DNA of 64,000 bases from Megalonaias nervosa (taxonomy: Eukaryota; Mollusca; Bivalvia; Unionida; Unionidae): the NCBI GenBank assembly GCA_016617855.1, contig JAECUM010016818.1, positions 1-64,000 of the forward strand, given 5' to 3'. The notes under the pieces were generated by a model. It was not told the origin of the DNA. It saw nothing but the letters and a program-made list of their open reading frames with translations, and made no database searches. Below, piece by piece: positions 1 through 9,930 of this stretch (position 1 is its first letter; each line of letters opens with the position of its first letter). The translations under genes were made by a program, and so were the position numbers.

Positions 1-90
1 TGAAAATAACCATTACAATAAAATGTAATGAAACAAAAATAAAATAAATAAGAATTTTAAAACTAACACACAAGCAATTTAATTACATAT

Positions 91-96
<6 letters not shown>

Positions 97-154
<58 letters not shown>
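97..154. repeat. (TA)n microsatellite
   Basis: A run of about 28 TA units directly precedes a truncated LINE 3' end. The TA tract was probably the landing site or arose next to it. Confidence 0.95.
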
Positions 155-156
<2 letters not shown>

Positions 157-215
157 AGGGCCTCAAGGGAGATTAGTTGTTTTTTAACTAACTGATTTAC
201 CCTCTTAAATAAAAA

Positions 216-264
<49 letters not shown>

Positions 265-277
265 GTTATTATTATTA
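155..277 (+). mobile_element. 5'-truncated LINE copy: only the 3' UTR hairpin and (ATT)n tail
   Basis: The sequence from GAGGGCCTCAAGGGAGATTAG to CCCTC, then AATAAA and a long ATT run, is the same 3' end as the LINE copies ending near 12886 and 40555. No coding part is left. The ATT run (about 219-277) leads straight into a SINE at 278. Confidence 0.85.
156..204 (+). promoter_or_regulatory. LINE 3'-end stem-loop, copy A
   Basis: The outer stem is GAGGG (156-160) with CCCTC (200-204). The inner stem is TTAGTT (173-178) with AACTAA (186-191). The other two copies in the window vary the inner stem but keep the pairing. A role as the RNA signal recognised by the element's own reverse transcriptase is inferred from what is known of L2/CR1-type LINEs. 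Confidence 0.65.
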
Positions 278-619
278 GGCCGCTCCAGTGGCTTAGTGGT
301 TAAAGTGTCTACCTCGGATACAAGAGGCCATGGGTTTAAACCCTGGCAAAATGTCATACCAAAGACTTATAAAAATTAAACTAACAGCTGCCTCGCTAGG
401 TGCTCAGCATTAAGAGCTTCATGTTAGGACTGGTCAGCCTGGTGTCAGGATAATGTGACTGGGTGGGACATCATGTGCATGTCTGTGGCATGATGCCCCA
501 GTGCTAGACATCACTTTAAACTGCCACACTGCAGACATCATAGCAATATGATTGAAAAATTGTTAAAGCTACATTAAAAATCTACCAGTAAATGACACAC
601 ACACACGCACGCACACATA
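278..619 (+). mobile_element. tRNA-derived SINE, family 1, full length
   Basis: The 5' head carries an A-box-like TGGCTTAGTGGTTAAAGTG and a B-box-like GGGTTTAAACCC, followed by a tRNA-unrelated body of about 230 bp that includes GGACTGGTCAGCCTGGTG and GGGTGGGACATCATG. The 3' end is TTAAAGCTACATTAAAAATC, followed by an AC-rich tail. Six more copies occur in the window. The clade (for example the bivalve V- or Meta-SINE groups) cannot be decided by eye. Confidence 0.85.
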
Positions 620-1744
620 TCTTCAAGGTAAATGTTACTTATACTTTTTTTCAAACCCATTTGCTGTAGTTTTCCTGTAATGCTTTTTAAGATAGGGATA
701 TGAAACCTGGTTACTGTTCATGTCTGCCTAGTGACTTTACAGCACCACCTTACTAGTGATAGAATTAATTATTGTTAACATTAATGCCCTCACCATAGTA
801 GTCTGGGAACAAATATTCACTGAATTTGTTTTTCATTTCGAAATTAGGCAGATGTGAACTAGGTAATGGATCTCAGGCGCACTTGTATGTCTTTAAAAAG
901 ACAAAAGGATGGGCACAACAGAGCAGCACGACAAATGATTCCATAGAATTCATGTTTTTGTATGTGTTTTCTTTTCTTATATAATAAAAAGAAATACAGA
1001 CACTACTTTTAATTATTCAGATGTTTCATAAAAATGTTAGTAGATGCTGTAACTCACTGTAAGTGACTTTGTGGGCAAAATAAAGTAAATAAACCATCTC
1101 AGTGCCAATGTGCTCAAGGTTGGTCTACTTCATAAGCAGTAACTCAAACAATATATGTGACACAATATTAATTTTAATAATGGGATAGTGTGTGCACAAC
1201 ACTGGCACAATATGCACACAACATCATGGCACAATCATCTGTTATGACAATTCCAGGAGAACCTAATTAAGTGCTGATTCAGCAGCTAAGATGGCTATCT
1301 GTAGATAACTGTTGAGAACTTAATGATCCTTTGGCATCCGGCACAAGCTAATTAACAGGTTAATTGTGTCAGTCAATTAAAATACATAAAAGGTGCCAGC
1401 ACTCCAGTAACATCCGCGTGTACCTCAGCCTAATTTCTTGTAAAAATTCACAAACCATAAACAGTTTGTAAGTTTTTGCCTTTGGCTGATTTGTTGATGG
1501 CTCTTCAAAATTTGCACTGATACATTTGAAATAACTTGCAGCTTTCATTAAAAATGCATATACTTGTTTTTGTGTCTTTTCTATTTGGTTAAAGTAGTTT
1601 CTTCAGAATCGGATGGACTACATTGCATCTTTTGTGTGCCAGCTGTGTTTACTAATGAAAACAACATGTAATTATACCTGGTCATCACTATTGACTAAAG
1701 ATAGGGTGGCAAACATTGATGAGTTGGCCCTGGCATTTTATGGG
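620..1744. other. No gene or repeat recognised
   Basis: AT-rich sequence with many stops in all frames. I see no convincing exon, tandem array or mobile-element end. Confidence 0.5.
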
Positions 1745-2044
1745 TGCTCCACTCCAGTGGCCTAAGTGATTAGAGCATCTGCCTCGGATGTGGGAGGTCA
1801 CTTGTTCGAACCCCAGCCAAGTCATACCGAAGACTTATATAAATGGTACTAGCAGCTGCCTTGCTTGGCGCTCAGCGTTAATAGGTTAATGTTAGGACTG
1901 GTCAGCCTTGTGTCAGGATAACATGACTGGGTAGGACATGAGGCCGCATGTCTGAGGCATGATGCCCAAGTGATACACATCACTATAAACTGCCACATTT
2001 CATACATCGTGAAAGCTATGTTATAAATCCCAAAAACACACACT
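1745..2044 (+). mobile_element. tRNA-derived SINE, family 1
   Basis: Same head as the copy at 278, with A box GTGGCCTAAGTGATTAGAGC and B box GTTCGAACCCC. The same body follows (GGACTGGTCAGCCTTGTGTC, GGGTAGGACATGAGG), with a short ACACAC tail. A small deletion is visible near the 3' end. Confidence 0.83.
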
Positions 2045-2162
2045 TTTGTGAGTGTAATTCTTGATTGCATCATCATTAATATTGGAATCAAGCCAAGAAT
2101 TAGAGCACAGAAAATTTCTTCTGTCTTGTTTTACTACTTCAGAAGGTAAATTATACCATATA

Positions 2163-2360
2163 TGCTCATTTATAAGTTGAGTCCAACTGCAAAATGCAGA
2201 CCCAGATCTCCCTTCGCACAAGGCACTGGCAGAATTGGCTCTGTGGAGTTTGTGTACTGATTACTCCTAACAGCTTGCATAGGCCCTGATTTGCAGGTGC
2301 ATTATACAGCAAAAAATCTTAGTTGATGCAGTTTGCAGTTGGACTAGACTGATAAGAGAG
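2163..2360. mobile_element. MITE of the palindromic AAGTTGAGTCCAACTGCAAA family
   Basis: The left arm reads TATAAGTTGAGTCCAACTGC, and the right arm is its approximate inverted copy (GCAGTTTGCAGTTGGACTAG, then GATAAGAGAG). The core holds diverged AGATCT/CTGATTACTCCTAA motifs shared with the copies at 30319 and 56513. Flanking TA dinucleotides suggest a TA target. It is about 200 bp with no coding capacity. Confidence 0.65.
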
Positions 2361-2361
2361 T

Positions 2362-2680
2362 AAAGATGGAATTTAATCTTATTTTTACTGTTAAATATAT
2401 GTGAGACGAAAAGACAAGACTGACATAAAGTAAAATCTTCACAAACAGACCAGTGTAATAATTTTCATTAAATTGACTGGTATTGTTACTTCAGATAATT
2501 CAATATATTAGTGCAATACACACATTCAGTTGCACACAGCTTAGACACTGATGTCATGCATATGGTACTAATGAACAGTATATAGCATCTTTGCAGTCCA
2601 TTGGGTGGCAATAAAATTAAATTTTCTCCAAATTTTGAATTTCCACATGATTATCAGCAGATTTGGCTCTTTAGTTCTTT
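2362..2680. other. No gene or repeat recognised
   Basis: Unremarkable AT-rich sequence between a MITE and a SINE. Confidence 0.5.
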
Positions 2681-2923
2681 GAGTGGCCATATGGTCTAAA
2701 GCACTTACCGTTACAGATCACTTCCATTGTACTTTTGTCTGCGTGGGTTCGAGTCTCGGGTTTGGCCAATGTGGGTATGTGAGAAAGCTTGACAGTAGCT
2801 TCTTTTGGGTTGGTGGTTCTTTATGGAGTTTTCCTGGGTTCTTCCTCCACCATTAATAATGGCCACCATGTATAGCCTATATTGTGCTGAAAAATGGCAT
2901 TCAACCCTACAACAACAACATCT
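2681..2923 (+). mobile_element. tRNA-derived SINE, family 2
   Basis: The head carries A-box-like GTGGCCATATGGTCTAAAGC and a near-perfect B box GGTTCGAGTCTC. The body includes GTGAGAAAGCTTGACAGTAG and TCCTCCACCATTAATAATGG, and the tail is ACAACAACAAC. A family-1 relationship is excluded by the unrelated body. Other copies lie at 13243-13507 and 38396-38562, both reversed. An open frame of 106 codons across this SINE and its 3' flank is incidental. Confidence 0.8.
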
Positions 2924-3239
2924 TAAGTTTTTCTTGAATATGCTTCTGTGTACATTTTCAAAAATTTTGTTATTATGTTATAAACATTTTTGCTTTGCAC
3001 TTCAATATGTTACAAGCAAGTATTTGGGATGTATTTCCACACAGGTATTACTTCGTAAAATAACAAAAGGCTCAATGCAGTGTTTAATCTGTCTTAATCT
3101 GCATGGGACTGTAGAGCTTGCCTGAGGCTGTAACATTTACCAAAAGTTTTTAATATCTACACATTATAAAGTAACTGAAACAATGCCATGGAATCCAAAT
3201 TATTAGAAAGTACTCTTCCTATACCTTGATCTGCTTTTC

Positions 3240-3243
3240 AGCT
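3240..3243 (+). repeat. Possible target-site duplication AGCT, left flank of LTR element
   Basis: AGCT immediately precedes the TG of the 5' LTR. The matching AGCT is not directly after the 3' LTR but at 12890-12893, after the LINE that abuts the LTR. A 4-bp match is weak evidence alone. Confidence 0.4.
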
Positions 3244-4173
3244 TGTTGCATATATGTAATTTAATTACTTGTGTGTTAATATAGTTTTAAATTCTCCTTT
3301 ATTTTATTTTTATTTCATTACATGTTATTGTAATAACTTTATTCACTGGATTTGACATTTTTCTAGAAAAATTCAGTTCAGTTCCAGTAAATAACAGTGT
3401 TGCTTCATTGTATTTTTAGCTGACCTAGGTACTGACCTTGGTTCAAAATTTGGTAAACACAGAGTGAAAATCATTGGTCGTAATCAGGGTCATACTTGGT
3501 GTACATGTTAGTCTGAATAAACATTGTTTTATTTTTAAATTCATTTCCATTGTGGGAATTATTGGCTTTTAGCTAAGGCTTACTAGAGTGCGTGATAATT
3601 GACATTTTTTTATTGCACTGTTCGGACATAGTGATCACATGACCCATCACGCGGGTCTGAAATTGCATTTTTAGTTGGGTTAAAACTTAGTTGATAGTGA
3701 TTTTATAGTCAGTTGTAAATTATATTTTCAGGCTGAAAGGTATTCCTGTTGTTGCCATTTGAATTGAGTTTTTTATTTAAAATAATTTATTTTCCTGGAG
3801 ACTTTACGTGTGTTCACTGAAATTCTTGGACAAAAGACATTTACTAAAAATTATTCGGAATTCAAAAGCCGGAATTATATTCTTGGTGACTCAGCAAGGA
3901 ACTATTGACACATCAGCACAAAACTGGTTATAGAGGACGTCATTGCCTTCCATCTTGGAACTTCATCGAGATTAAAACTTGGATTCAATTAGAACTGTGA
4001 TAGGACTTATATTTTTAAATTCTAGGATTAATTTTTGGATTATATTCACAAACCATAAGTCCTTTTTCATATTTTTACCTTGTTTTCTAGGGAAATAAAT
4101 TATTTTGTTAAATTTGCAAAGCCTGTTGGCTTCACTTTTCTTTGTTATTTTGTATGAGCCTAGTCATGTAACA
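3244..4173 (+). repeat. 5' LTR of the Gmr1-type element
   Basis: The LTR runs from TGTTGCATATATG to GTCATGTAACA, giving the usual TG...CA ends, about 930 bp. It matches 9101-9911 over nearly its whole length. A stretch near 4015-4125 (around CTAGGGAAATAAATTATTTTG) is absent from the 3' LTR. AATAAA-type signals occur near 3519. Confidence 0.9.
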
Positions 4174-4180
4174 AAGAAAA

Positions 4181-4198
4181 TTGGGGTTCTCGTCCTTG
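4181..4198 (+). promoter_or_regulatory. Possible primer-binding site
   Basis: TTGGGGTTCTCGTCCTT begins a few bases after the 5' LTR. It resembles the TGGGG-CTCGTCC form of proline-tRNA primer sites in other LTR elements. The tRNA is not assigned. Confidence 0.4.
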
Positions 4199-4342
4199 AG
4201 ATATATGAATTTTGGCTAAAATATTTCAGAAAATTGTTTTTTGAAATTTAAATTCCCCTAGTTCTCAGAATATTTTAAATCCCTAATACTATTTCACATT
4301 TTGTTTGAAATTTTTAGCGGAATCAACAGGCTTTTTTTCACA

Positions 4343-5700
4343 ATGTCATCAAAAGTGGAGACTTTTCTTTCTGGTCCTAACTCAGGAGCAGTTGGATAGT
4401 TTGAAAAAAGATGAATTGCTTGAACTCGCCAGAAAATATGATCTTTCTGAGGCAAAATCTTCCTTAACAAAGCAAGAAATAAAAAACATTTGATCCAGTA
4501 TTTGGTAGAAAAGAAAGTTTTCGATAAAAGTGTTTTGGGTTTGATCAGTAAGTCTATATCAGACTCTGACATAAAAGTAAAGGAATTGAAATTAAAATAC
4601 AAGATGGAATTAGGGTTAAGGAAGCTTGAACTTCAAAAAGAAAAAGAACAAATGTTATATGAAAAAGAGGAGAGAGAGAAACAATTGCAGTTGCAATTTG
4701 AAAAAGAGGAGAGATAGAGACAGGAAAGAGAGAAAGATAAACAAATGCAATTGGAGTTACAGAAAGAACAAATGCAATTACAATCAGAGAAAGAAAAGAG
4801 AGAGACAGATGCAATTGGAAAGAGAGAAGGATGAAAGGGAATTTCAAATTAGAATGAAAGAAATGGAACTGGCAAGTGAAAAGCAATTCCCACTTCACAT
4901 ACAAATTCAAGTTTTGATATTACAAAGAATTTTAGGCTAGTACCCCCTTTTAGCGAAAAAGAAGTAGACAAATATTTTCCTTATTTTGAAAAAGTTGCTG
5001 AAAATTTGAAATGGCCAAGGGAGCATTGGACTCAATTATTGCAGTGTGTACTCTATGACAAAGCCCGAAATATCTTTGCATCCCTGTCAGTACAGCAAAG
5101 TTCTGACTATGATTTGGTTAAGGAATGCATCTTAAAGAATTATGAGTAAATTCCTGAGGCTTATCAGCAAAAATTTAGGAACTATAGAAAAGAAGCTGGA
5201 CAAACTTATGTCGAATTTGCAAGAGAAAAAGAGCAGTTATTTGAGAGATGGTGCTTAGCCAAGAAAGTTGAACATGAGTATGAAAATCTCAAACAACTTG
5301 TATTACTTGAGTTCAAGAACTGTGTCCCAAGTGACATTAAAACTTATCTTGAAGAGCATAAGATTAAAACCTTGGAAAATGCTGCTCTTGCTGCTGCTGA
5401 GTATTTCTTAACTCATAAAGTTCCTGTTGTAAGCAAGTCTTTCATTCAGCAGTCTACTGGTAAAAAGGTATTTCAGCCTAAAACGGCTCCTTCTAAAACT
5501 CAGTCTGGCACAACTTTTAAAAATCAAGCTTCTGATAAGCTTGATTCAAAATCCTTGTCTATTCCCATGTGTACCTATTGCAAGAAGAAAGGGCACATTA
5601 TTTCTGATTGCTACAAATTGAAATATAAGCATCAGAATCAAGATAGAACTATCGCAAATGCTCTTATTTTTAAGAGGTCAAGGTCACAGTCATATATTCA
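4343..5700 (+). pseudogene. gag: gag remnant: coiled-coil region, SCAN-like capsid, CCHC knuckle
   Basis: A start codon at 4343 opens a short frame that shifts near 4375-4380 and again near 4490. A very charged stretch follows at about 4560-4870, rich in E, K, R and Q with heptad character (MQLEREKDEREFQIRMKEME), so it is probably a coiled coil. After another shift comes a capsid-like region, about 4930-5410: KYFPYFEKVAENLKWPREHW, then PEAYQQKF, then VPSDIKTYLEEHK. The last two segments have the layout of the SCAN domain, which is known to derive from Gmr1-like gag. A CX2CX4HX4C zinc knuckle (CTYCKKKGHIISDC) lies near 5567-5608. In-frame stops occur at about 4715 and 5147. It would have formed the particle core and bound element RNA. 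Confidence 0.82.
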
Positions 5701-5748
5701 GAAAGCAATACATTTGTTGGGTCTAATAAACCCCAGTCTGATTTTATT

Positions 5749-6200
5749 ATGGAGAAGTATGAACCATTCATGTTGAAGGGTTCTGTGTCACTCTTGAGTG
5801 ATTTGGCCAAACCTATCCCTAATAAAATTTTAAGGGATACAGGAGCTTCTCAGAGTCTTTTATTATTAGGTACTTTGCATTTTTCTGAGAAGTCTTTTCT
5901 AATGAGAGTGCTCTCATTCAGGGAGCAGAGTGCGGCTTTGTTAATGTTCCTCTCCATTCTGTAAATTTGTCATCAGACTTAGTTTCAGGACCTGTGACAG
6001 TCAGAGTAGTGTCTTCTTTACCTGTTGAGGGCATTAATGTATTACTAGGCAACAACCTAGCTGGAGACAAGGTTGTGGTTAATCCACTTGTAACTGACAA
6101 GCCTTCTTTGGATCAGAAAGTTGATCTATTGAAAAAGACTTCCCTGATTTATACCCAGCTTGTGCAGTTACCAGAGCTATGGCAAAGAAAGCTCTTGAGA
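5749..6200 (+). pseudogene. Aspartic protease remnant
   Basis: The active-site motif DTGAS lies near 5835-5849 within ILRDTGASQSLL. A few tens of codons on, the frame breaks, and the region resumes with GPVTVRVVSSLPVEGINVLLG followed by NNLAGDKVV, a block that follows the protease in many animal Gypsy elements. The protease would have cut the gag-pol polyprotein. The break lies between about 5890 and 5967, and stops follow near 6240, so no complete domain remains. Confidence 0.75.
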
Positions 6201-6407
6201 ATGATTTTGATAAGGAAAATATTCCTTTGGCTGACACGTGTATTTGGTCAGGCTTTTGATGAGGTCACTTCCACTCCGTGTTTGGATCAATCAAAAGGTA
6301 TTGATCACAGTGATCCTTTTTTAACTACCCATTCTCTTTTATCTAATTAGGGTGACAAACGACAATCACTTGTCGTCGAACAGGAAAAAGTTCCTGAGAT
6401 CTCCTGT

Positions 6408-7590
6408 TTGTTTCAGAAGACCATTAGTGAAACTGAAGCCACTGAAGTACCTGTTTGTTATTTCATTAAAAATGGAATTCTTATGAGAAAATGGATACGT
6501 CCCGAGGTACCTGCTGGTGACGAGTGGTCAGTGAACTATCAGATTGTAGTTCCAAAATCTTACAGACAGGAAATACTTAGTCTGGTCCATGAAACTCCTC
6601 TGGCTGGTCATTTAGGGATTAATAAGACTTATCACAAGATCTTGACTCACTTTTATTGGTCAAAAATCAAAAGTGATGTCTGTAAATTTTGTAGATCTTG
6701 TCATACTTGTCAGATGGTAGGAAAACCCAATCAGAAGATACCTAAGGCTCATCTGCAACCTATTCCTGCATTTGACGAACCATTTAGCAGAATATGGTAG
6801 ATTGTGTTGGTCCCTTACCTAAGACCAAGTCAGGCAACCAATATTTGTTGACCATTATGTGTGCGTCAACCAGATTCCCAGAGGCAATTCCTTTGAGGAA
6901 TATTAAAACCAAAACCATAGTAAAAGCTTTGATAAAGTTTTTTTTTTTTTTTTTATTGAGATGAAGGCATTCATTTACTTTTGTTTGCTCTTAGGGAATC
7001 AGTTCTAGAATCTTTAGGATTCAGTCCCTATGAACTAGTTTTCGGACACACTGTGCGTGGACCATTGAAGCTGTTGAAAGAGAAACTTCTTTCTAATGAA
7101 GATACTGAACTTAATCTTCTTGATTATTTATCTAATTTTAAGTATAAGTTGTCAAAGGCTTGTGAGGTCACAAGAGTGAATCTGCACTCTACTCAGTCAA
7201 AAATGAAATTAAGATATGATAAAAACTCAAGGGAAAGGAGTTTTCAGCCTGGTAATAGAGTTCTGGCTCTCTTGTCCATTCCACAAAATCCTCTTCAGGC
7301 CAAGTATTATGGTCCATATACGGTTGAAAAGAAAAGTAAATGATTTAAATTACATCATAAATACTCCTGGAAGACGAAAACAAAAACAACTTTGCCACAT
7401 TAACATGTTAAAGGAGTATATTGAAAGAGATAGCCAAGTAAATCATGCAATTAATTTAGTTGTACCTGTCCCACTCACTGAGGATTTAAATGAAGGAATT
7501 CAATCGGACACTATTGATTTTGGAGCAACAAATCTTCGGAATTCAGAAATTATGAAAAATCTGGACCAGAAACTTTTACATTTACAATAA
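6408..7590 (+). pseudogene. Integrase remnant, upstream of RT; catalytic core deleted
   Basis: The N-terminal HHCC zinc finger is visible: HETPLAGHLGINKTYH, then CKFCRSCHTCQ. The core begins with VDCVGPLPKTKSGN, which carries the first catalytic aspartate. It is cut off near 6938 by a 17-base T run. Sequence resumes with the C-terminal part of the core (ESVLESLGFSPYELVFGH), so the segment that should carry the second aspartate and the glutamate is missing. A GPY/F-like module follows (KYYGPYTVE, near 7303-7330) and ends CHINMLKEYIER. A stop after W at 6798-6800 and a frameshift near 7340 add to the damage. Its place before RT is the diagnostic feature of this element. Confidence 0.85.
6938..6954 (+). 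repeat. T17 homopolymer at an integrase deletion junction
   Basis: Seventeen T bases sit between the first-aspartate half of the integrase core and its C-terminal helix, replacing a missing stretch of coding sequence. Confidence 0.9.
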
Positions 7591-7605
7591 CAGGAAAAGA
7601 ATGAA

Positions 7606-8962
7606 CTTAAACAGCTATTATTTGAATATGAACACTTATTTCCAGATGTTCCTACGAGGACAAACAAAATTTTTTATGATGTTGAAATTGTGAATTCTAA
7701 ACCTGTGAAACAACACCCATACAGGATGAACCCTCTCAAACAGGAATACTTGAAAAAGGAAATTCAATATTTACTGGAGAATGATTTTATAGAGCCCAGT
7801 AAAAGTGACTGGAGTTCACCATGTATACTTGTTCCGAAACCAGATAAAACTTTCTGTATGTGCACTGATTATAGGAAGGTGAACAGTGTGACAAAAACAG
7901 ATTCATTTCCATTACCAAGAATCGATGACTGTATTGATAAAATTGGAAATGCCAAGTATGTCACCAAATTTGACCTTCTGTAAGGATTTTGGCAAATTCC
8001 ACTAACAGAAAGAGCAAAGGAAATTTCGGCATTTGTGACTCCAGATGGACTCTATCACTCTATCAATATAAAGTAATGCCATTCAGGATGAAGGGTTCAC
8101 CAAGTACTTTTCAACATTTGATGAATATGATTACCACTGGTCTAGATAATTATGATGCTTACATCGATGATATCATCATCTACAACGACACCTGGAAAGA
8201 ACATCTAGCAACAATTCGGATATTCTTTGACAGACTCACTGATGCCAGTTTGACAATCAATTTATCGAAAAGTGAGTTCTGCCGTGCTTGTGTAACTTTT
8301 CTAGGACATATTGTGGGACATGGACAAGTTAAACCTACAGATGATAAGGTCAAGCCTATCTCTGATTTCCCTGTGCCTGTCAGTAAAAAGCAGCTGATGC
8401 AATTTTTGGGTATGGCTGGATGCTATCGGAAATTTTGTTCCAATTTTTCTAATATTGCTGAACCCCTGACAGATTTATTGAGTAAGAAAAACAAGTTTCT
8501 TTGGACTGAAAAATGTCCGGAGGCTTTTGACAACTTAAAGGCCATACTTAAAGGTGCACCAGTTCTTACAGCTCCAAATTTCAGTCAACCATTTAAACTG
8601 TCAGTTGATGCAAGTGATGTTGGGGTTGGAGCAGTATTGATTCAAGAAGATAGAAATAGTGTTGATCATCCAGTGTGCTATTTTTTTAAGAAATTAAAAA
8701 AGCACCAAAGAAATTACTCAACAATTGAGAAGGAATGTTTGGCTTTAATTTTGGCATTACAGAATTTGAAGTTTACCTTAGTTCAGCTCCTTCTCTGGTT
8801 GTTGTGTTTAGTGATCACAACCCCCTTACTTTCATCGACAAGGTGAAAAATAAAAATCAAAGATTATTAAGGTGGAGTTTGTTGTTACAGGAATATAATC
8901 TTGACATCAGGCACATCAAAGGAAAAGACAATTTAATTGTAGATGCACTTTCCCGTGTATAG
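7606..8962 (+). pseudogene. Reverse transcriptase and RNase H remnant
   Basis: RT starts with LFPDVP and the KQHPYRMNP block, then SDWSSPCILVPKPDKTFCMC, then KYVTKFDLL with a stop at 7981-7983. An 8-bp tandem duplication (CTCTATCA, 8050-8065) shifts the frame. The catalytic YIDD lies near 8162-8173 (AYIDDIIIYNDTWKEHL). Connection and RNase H follow: FKLSVDASDVGVGAVL, NYSTIEKECLALILAL, then, after a frameshift near 8770, VVVFSDHNPLTFI and VDALSRV. The terminal stop at 8960-8962 is about 140 bp from the 3' LTR, so RNase H, not integrase, ends the polyprotein. Confidence 0.9.
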
Positions 8963-9090
8963 AAATATTATTTCATGTACACTTTGTATAATTCATAAGA
9001 GTTCTTCTTATGTAATTTTTCTTGTACCTCATGTATAATTAACATATGGTAAAAAGAAAGTTTTATTACATAAATCTTTCTTTTCTTTAT

Positions 9091-9100
9091 GTGGGGGAAG
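9091..9100 (+). promoter_or_regulatory. Polypurine tract (plus-strand primer)
   Basis: GTGGGGGAAG lies immediately upstream of the TG of the 3' LTR, the standard place for second-strand priming. Confidence 0.8.
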
Positions 9101-9911
9101 TGTTACGTGCATGTAATTTAATTACTTGTGTGTTAGTTTATTCTCTTTTATGTTTATTTCATTACATGTTATTGTAATAACTTTATTCACTGGATTTGAC
9201 ATTTTCCTAGAAAAATTAGGTTCAGTTCTTGTAAATAACAGTGTTGCTTCATTGTATTTTTAGCTGACCTAGTAATGACCTTGGTTTAAAATTCGGTAAA
9301 CACAGAGTGAAAATCATTGGTCGTAATCAGGGTCATACTTTGTGTACATGTTAGTCTGAATAAACAACGTTTTATTTTTAAATTCATTTCCATTGTGGGA
9401 ATTATTGGTTTTAAGCTAAGGCTTACTAGAGTATGTGATAACTGACATATTTTTTGACTGCACTGTTCGGACAGAGTGATCACATGACCCATCACGCGGG
9501 TCTGAAATTGCATTTTAGTTGGGTTAAAACTTAGTTGATAGTGATTTTATAGTCAGTTGTAAATTATACCTTCAGGCTGAAAGGTATTCCTGTTATTGCC
9601 ATTTGAATTGAGTTTATTTTATTTAAAATAATTTATTTTCCTGGAGACTTTACGTGTGTTCACCAAAATTCTTGGACAAAGACATTTACTAAAAATTATT
9701 CGGAATTCAAAAGCTGGAATTATATTCTTGGTGACTCAACAAGGAACTATTGACACATCAGCACAAAACTGGTTATGGAGGACGTCATTGCAGTTCCGTC
9801 TTGGAACTTCATCGAGATTAAAACTTGGATTCAATTAGATCTTTTTAGTGATAGGACTTATATTTATTCACTCTTTTCTTTGTTACTTTGTACAAGCCTA
9901 GTCACGTAACA
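9101..9911 (+). repeat. 3' LTR of the Gmr1-type element
   Basis: The LTR runs from TGTTACGTGCATG to GTCACGTAACA, about 811 bp. It lacks the segment of about 110 bp present near 4015-4125 of the 5' LTR and differs by scattered substitutions. The LINE begins directly at its end. Confidence 0.9.
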
Positions 9912-9930
9912 GTACATACATATAATTGAT

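Larger units (their letters stand above)
3244..9911 (+). mobile_element. Decayed Ty3/Gypsy LTR retrotransposon with Gmr1-type (INT before RT) gene order
   Basis: Two long terminal repeats bracket an internal region with, in order, a coiled-coil and capsid gag, a CCHC knuckle, an aspartic protease (DTGAS), an integrase zinc finger and core start, an integrase C-terminal GPY/F-like part, an RT with YIDD, and RNase H. The RT and RNase H look Gypsy-like, but integrase lies upstream of RT, as in Ty1/Copia. That combination is established for the Gmr1 group, first described from Atlantic cod and known from several animal groups. Every domain is broken by stops, frameshifts or deletion, so the copy cannot be autonomous. 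The LTRs are clearly related but differ by scattered substitutions and by a segment of about 110 bp found only in the 5' LTR. Confidence 0.9.
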
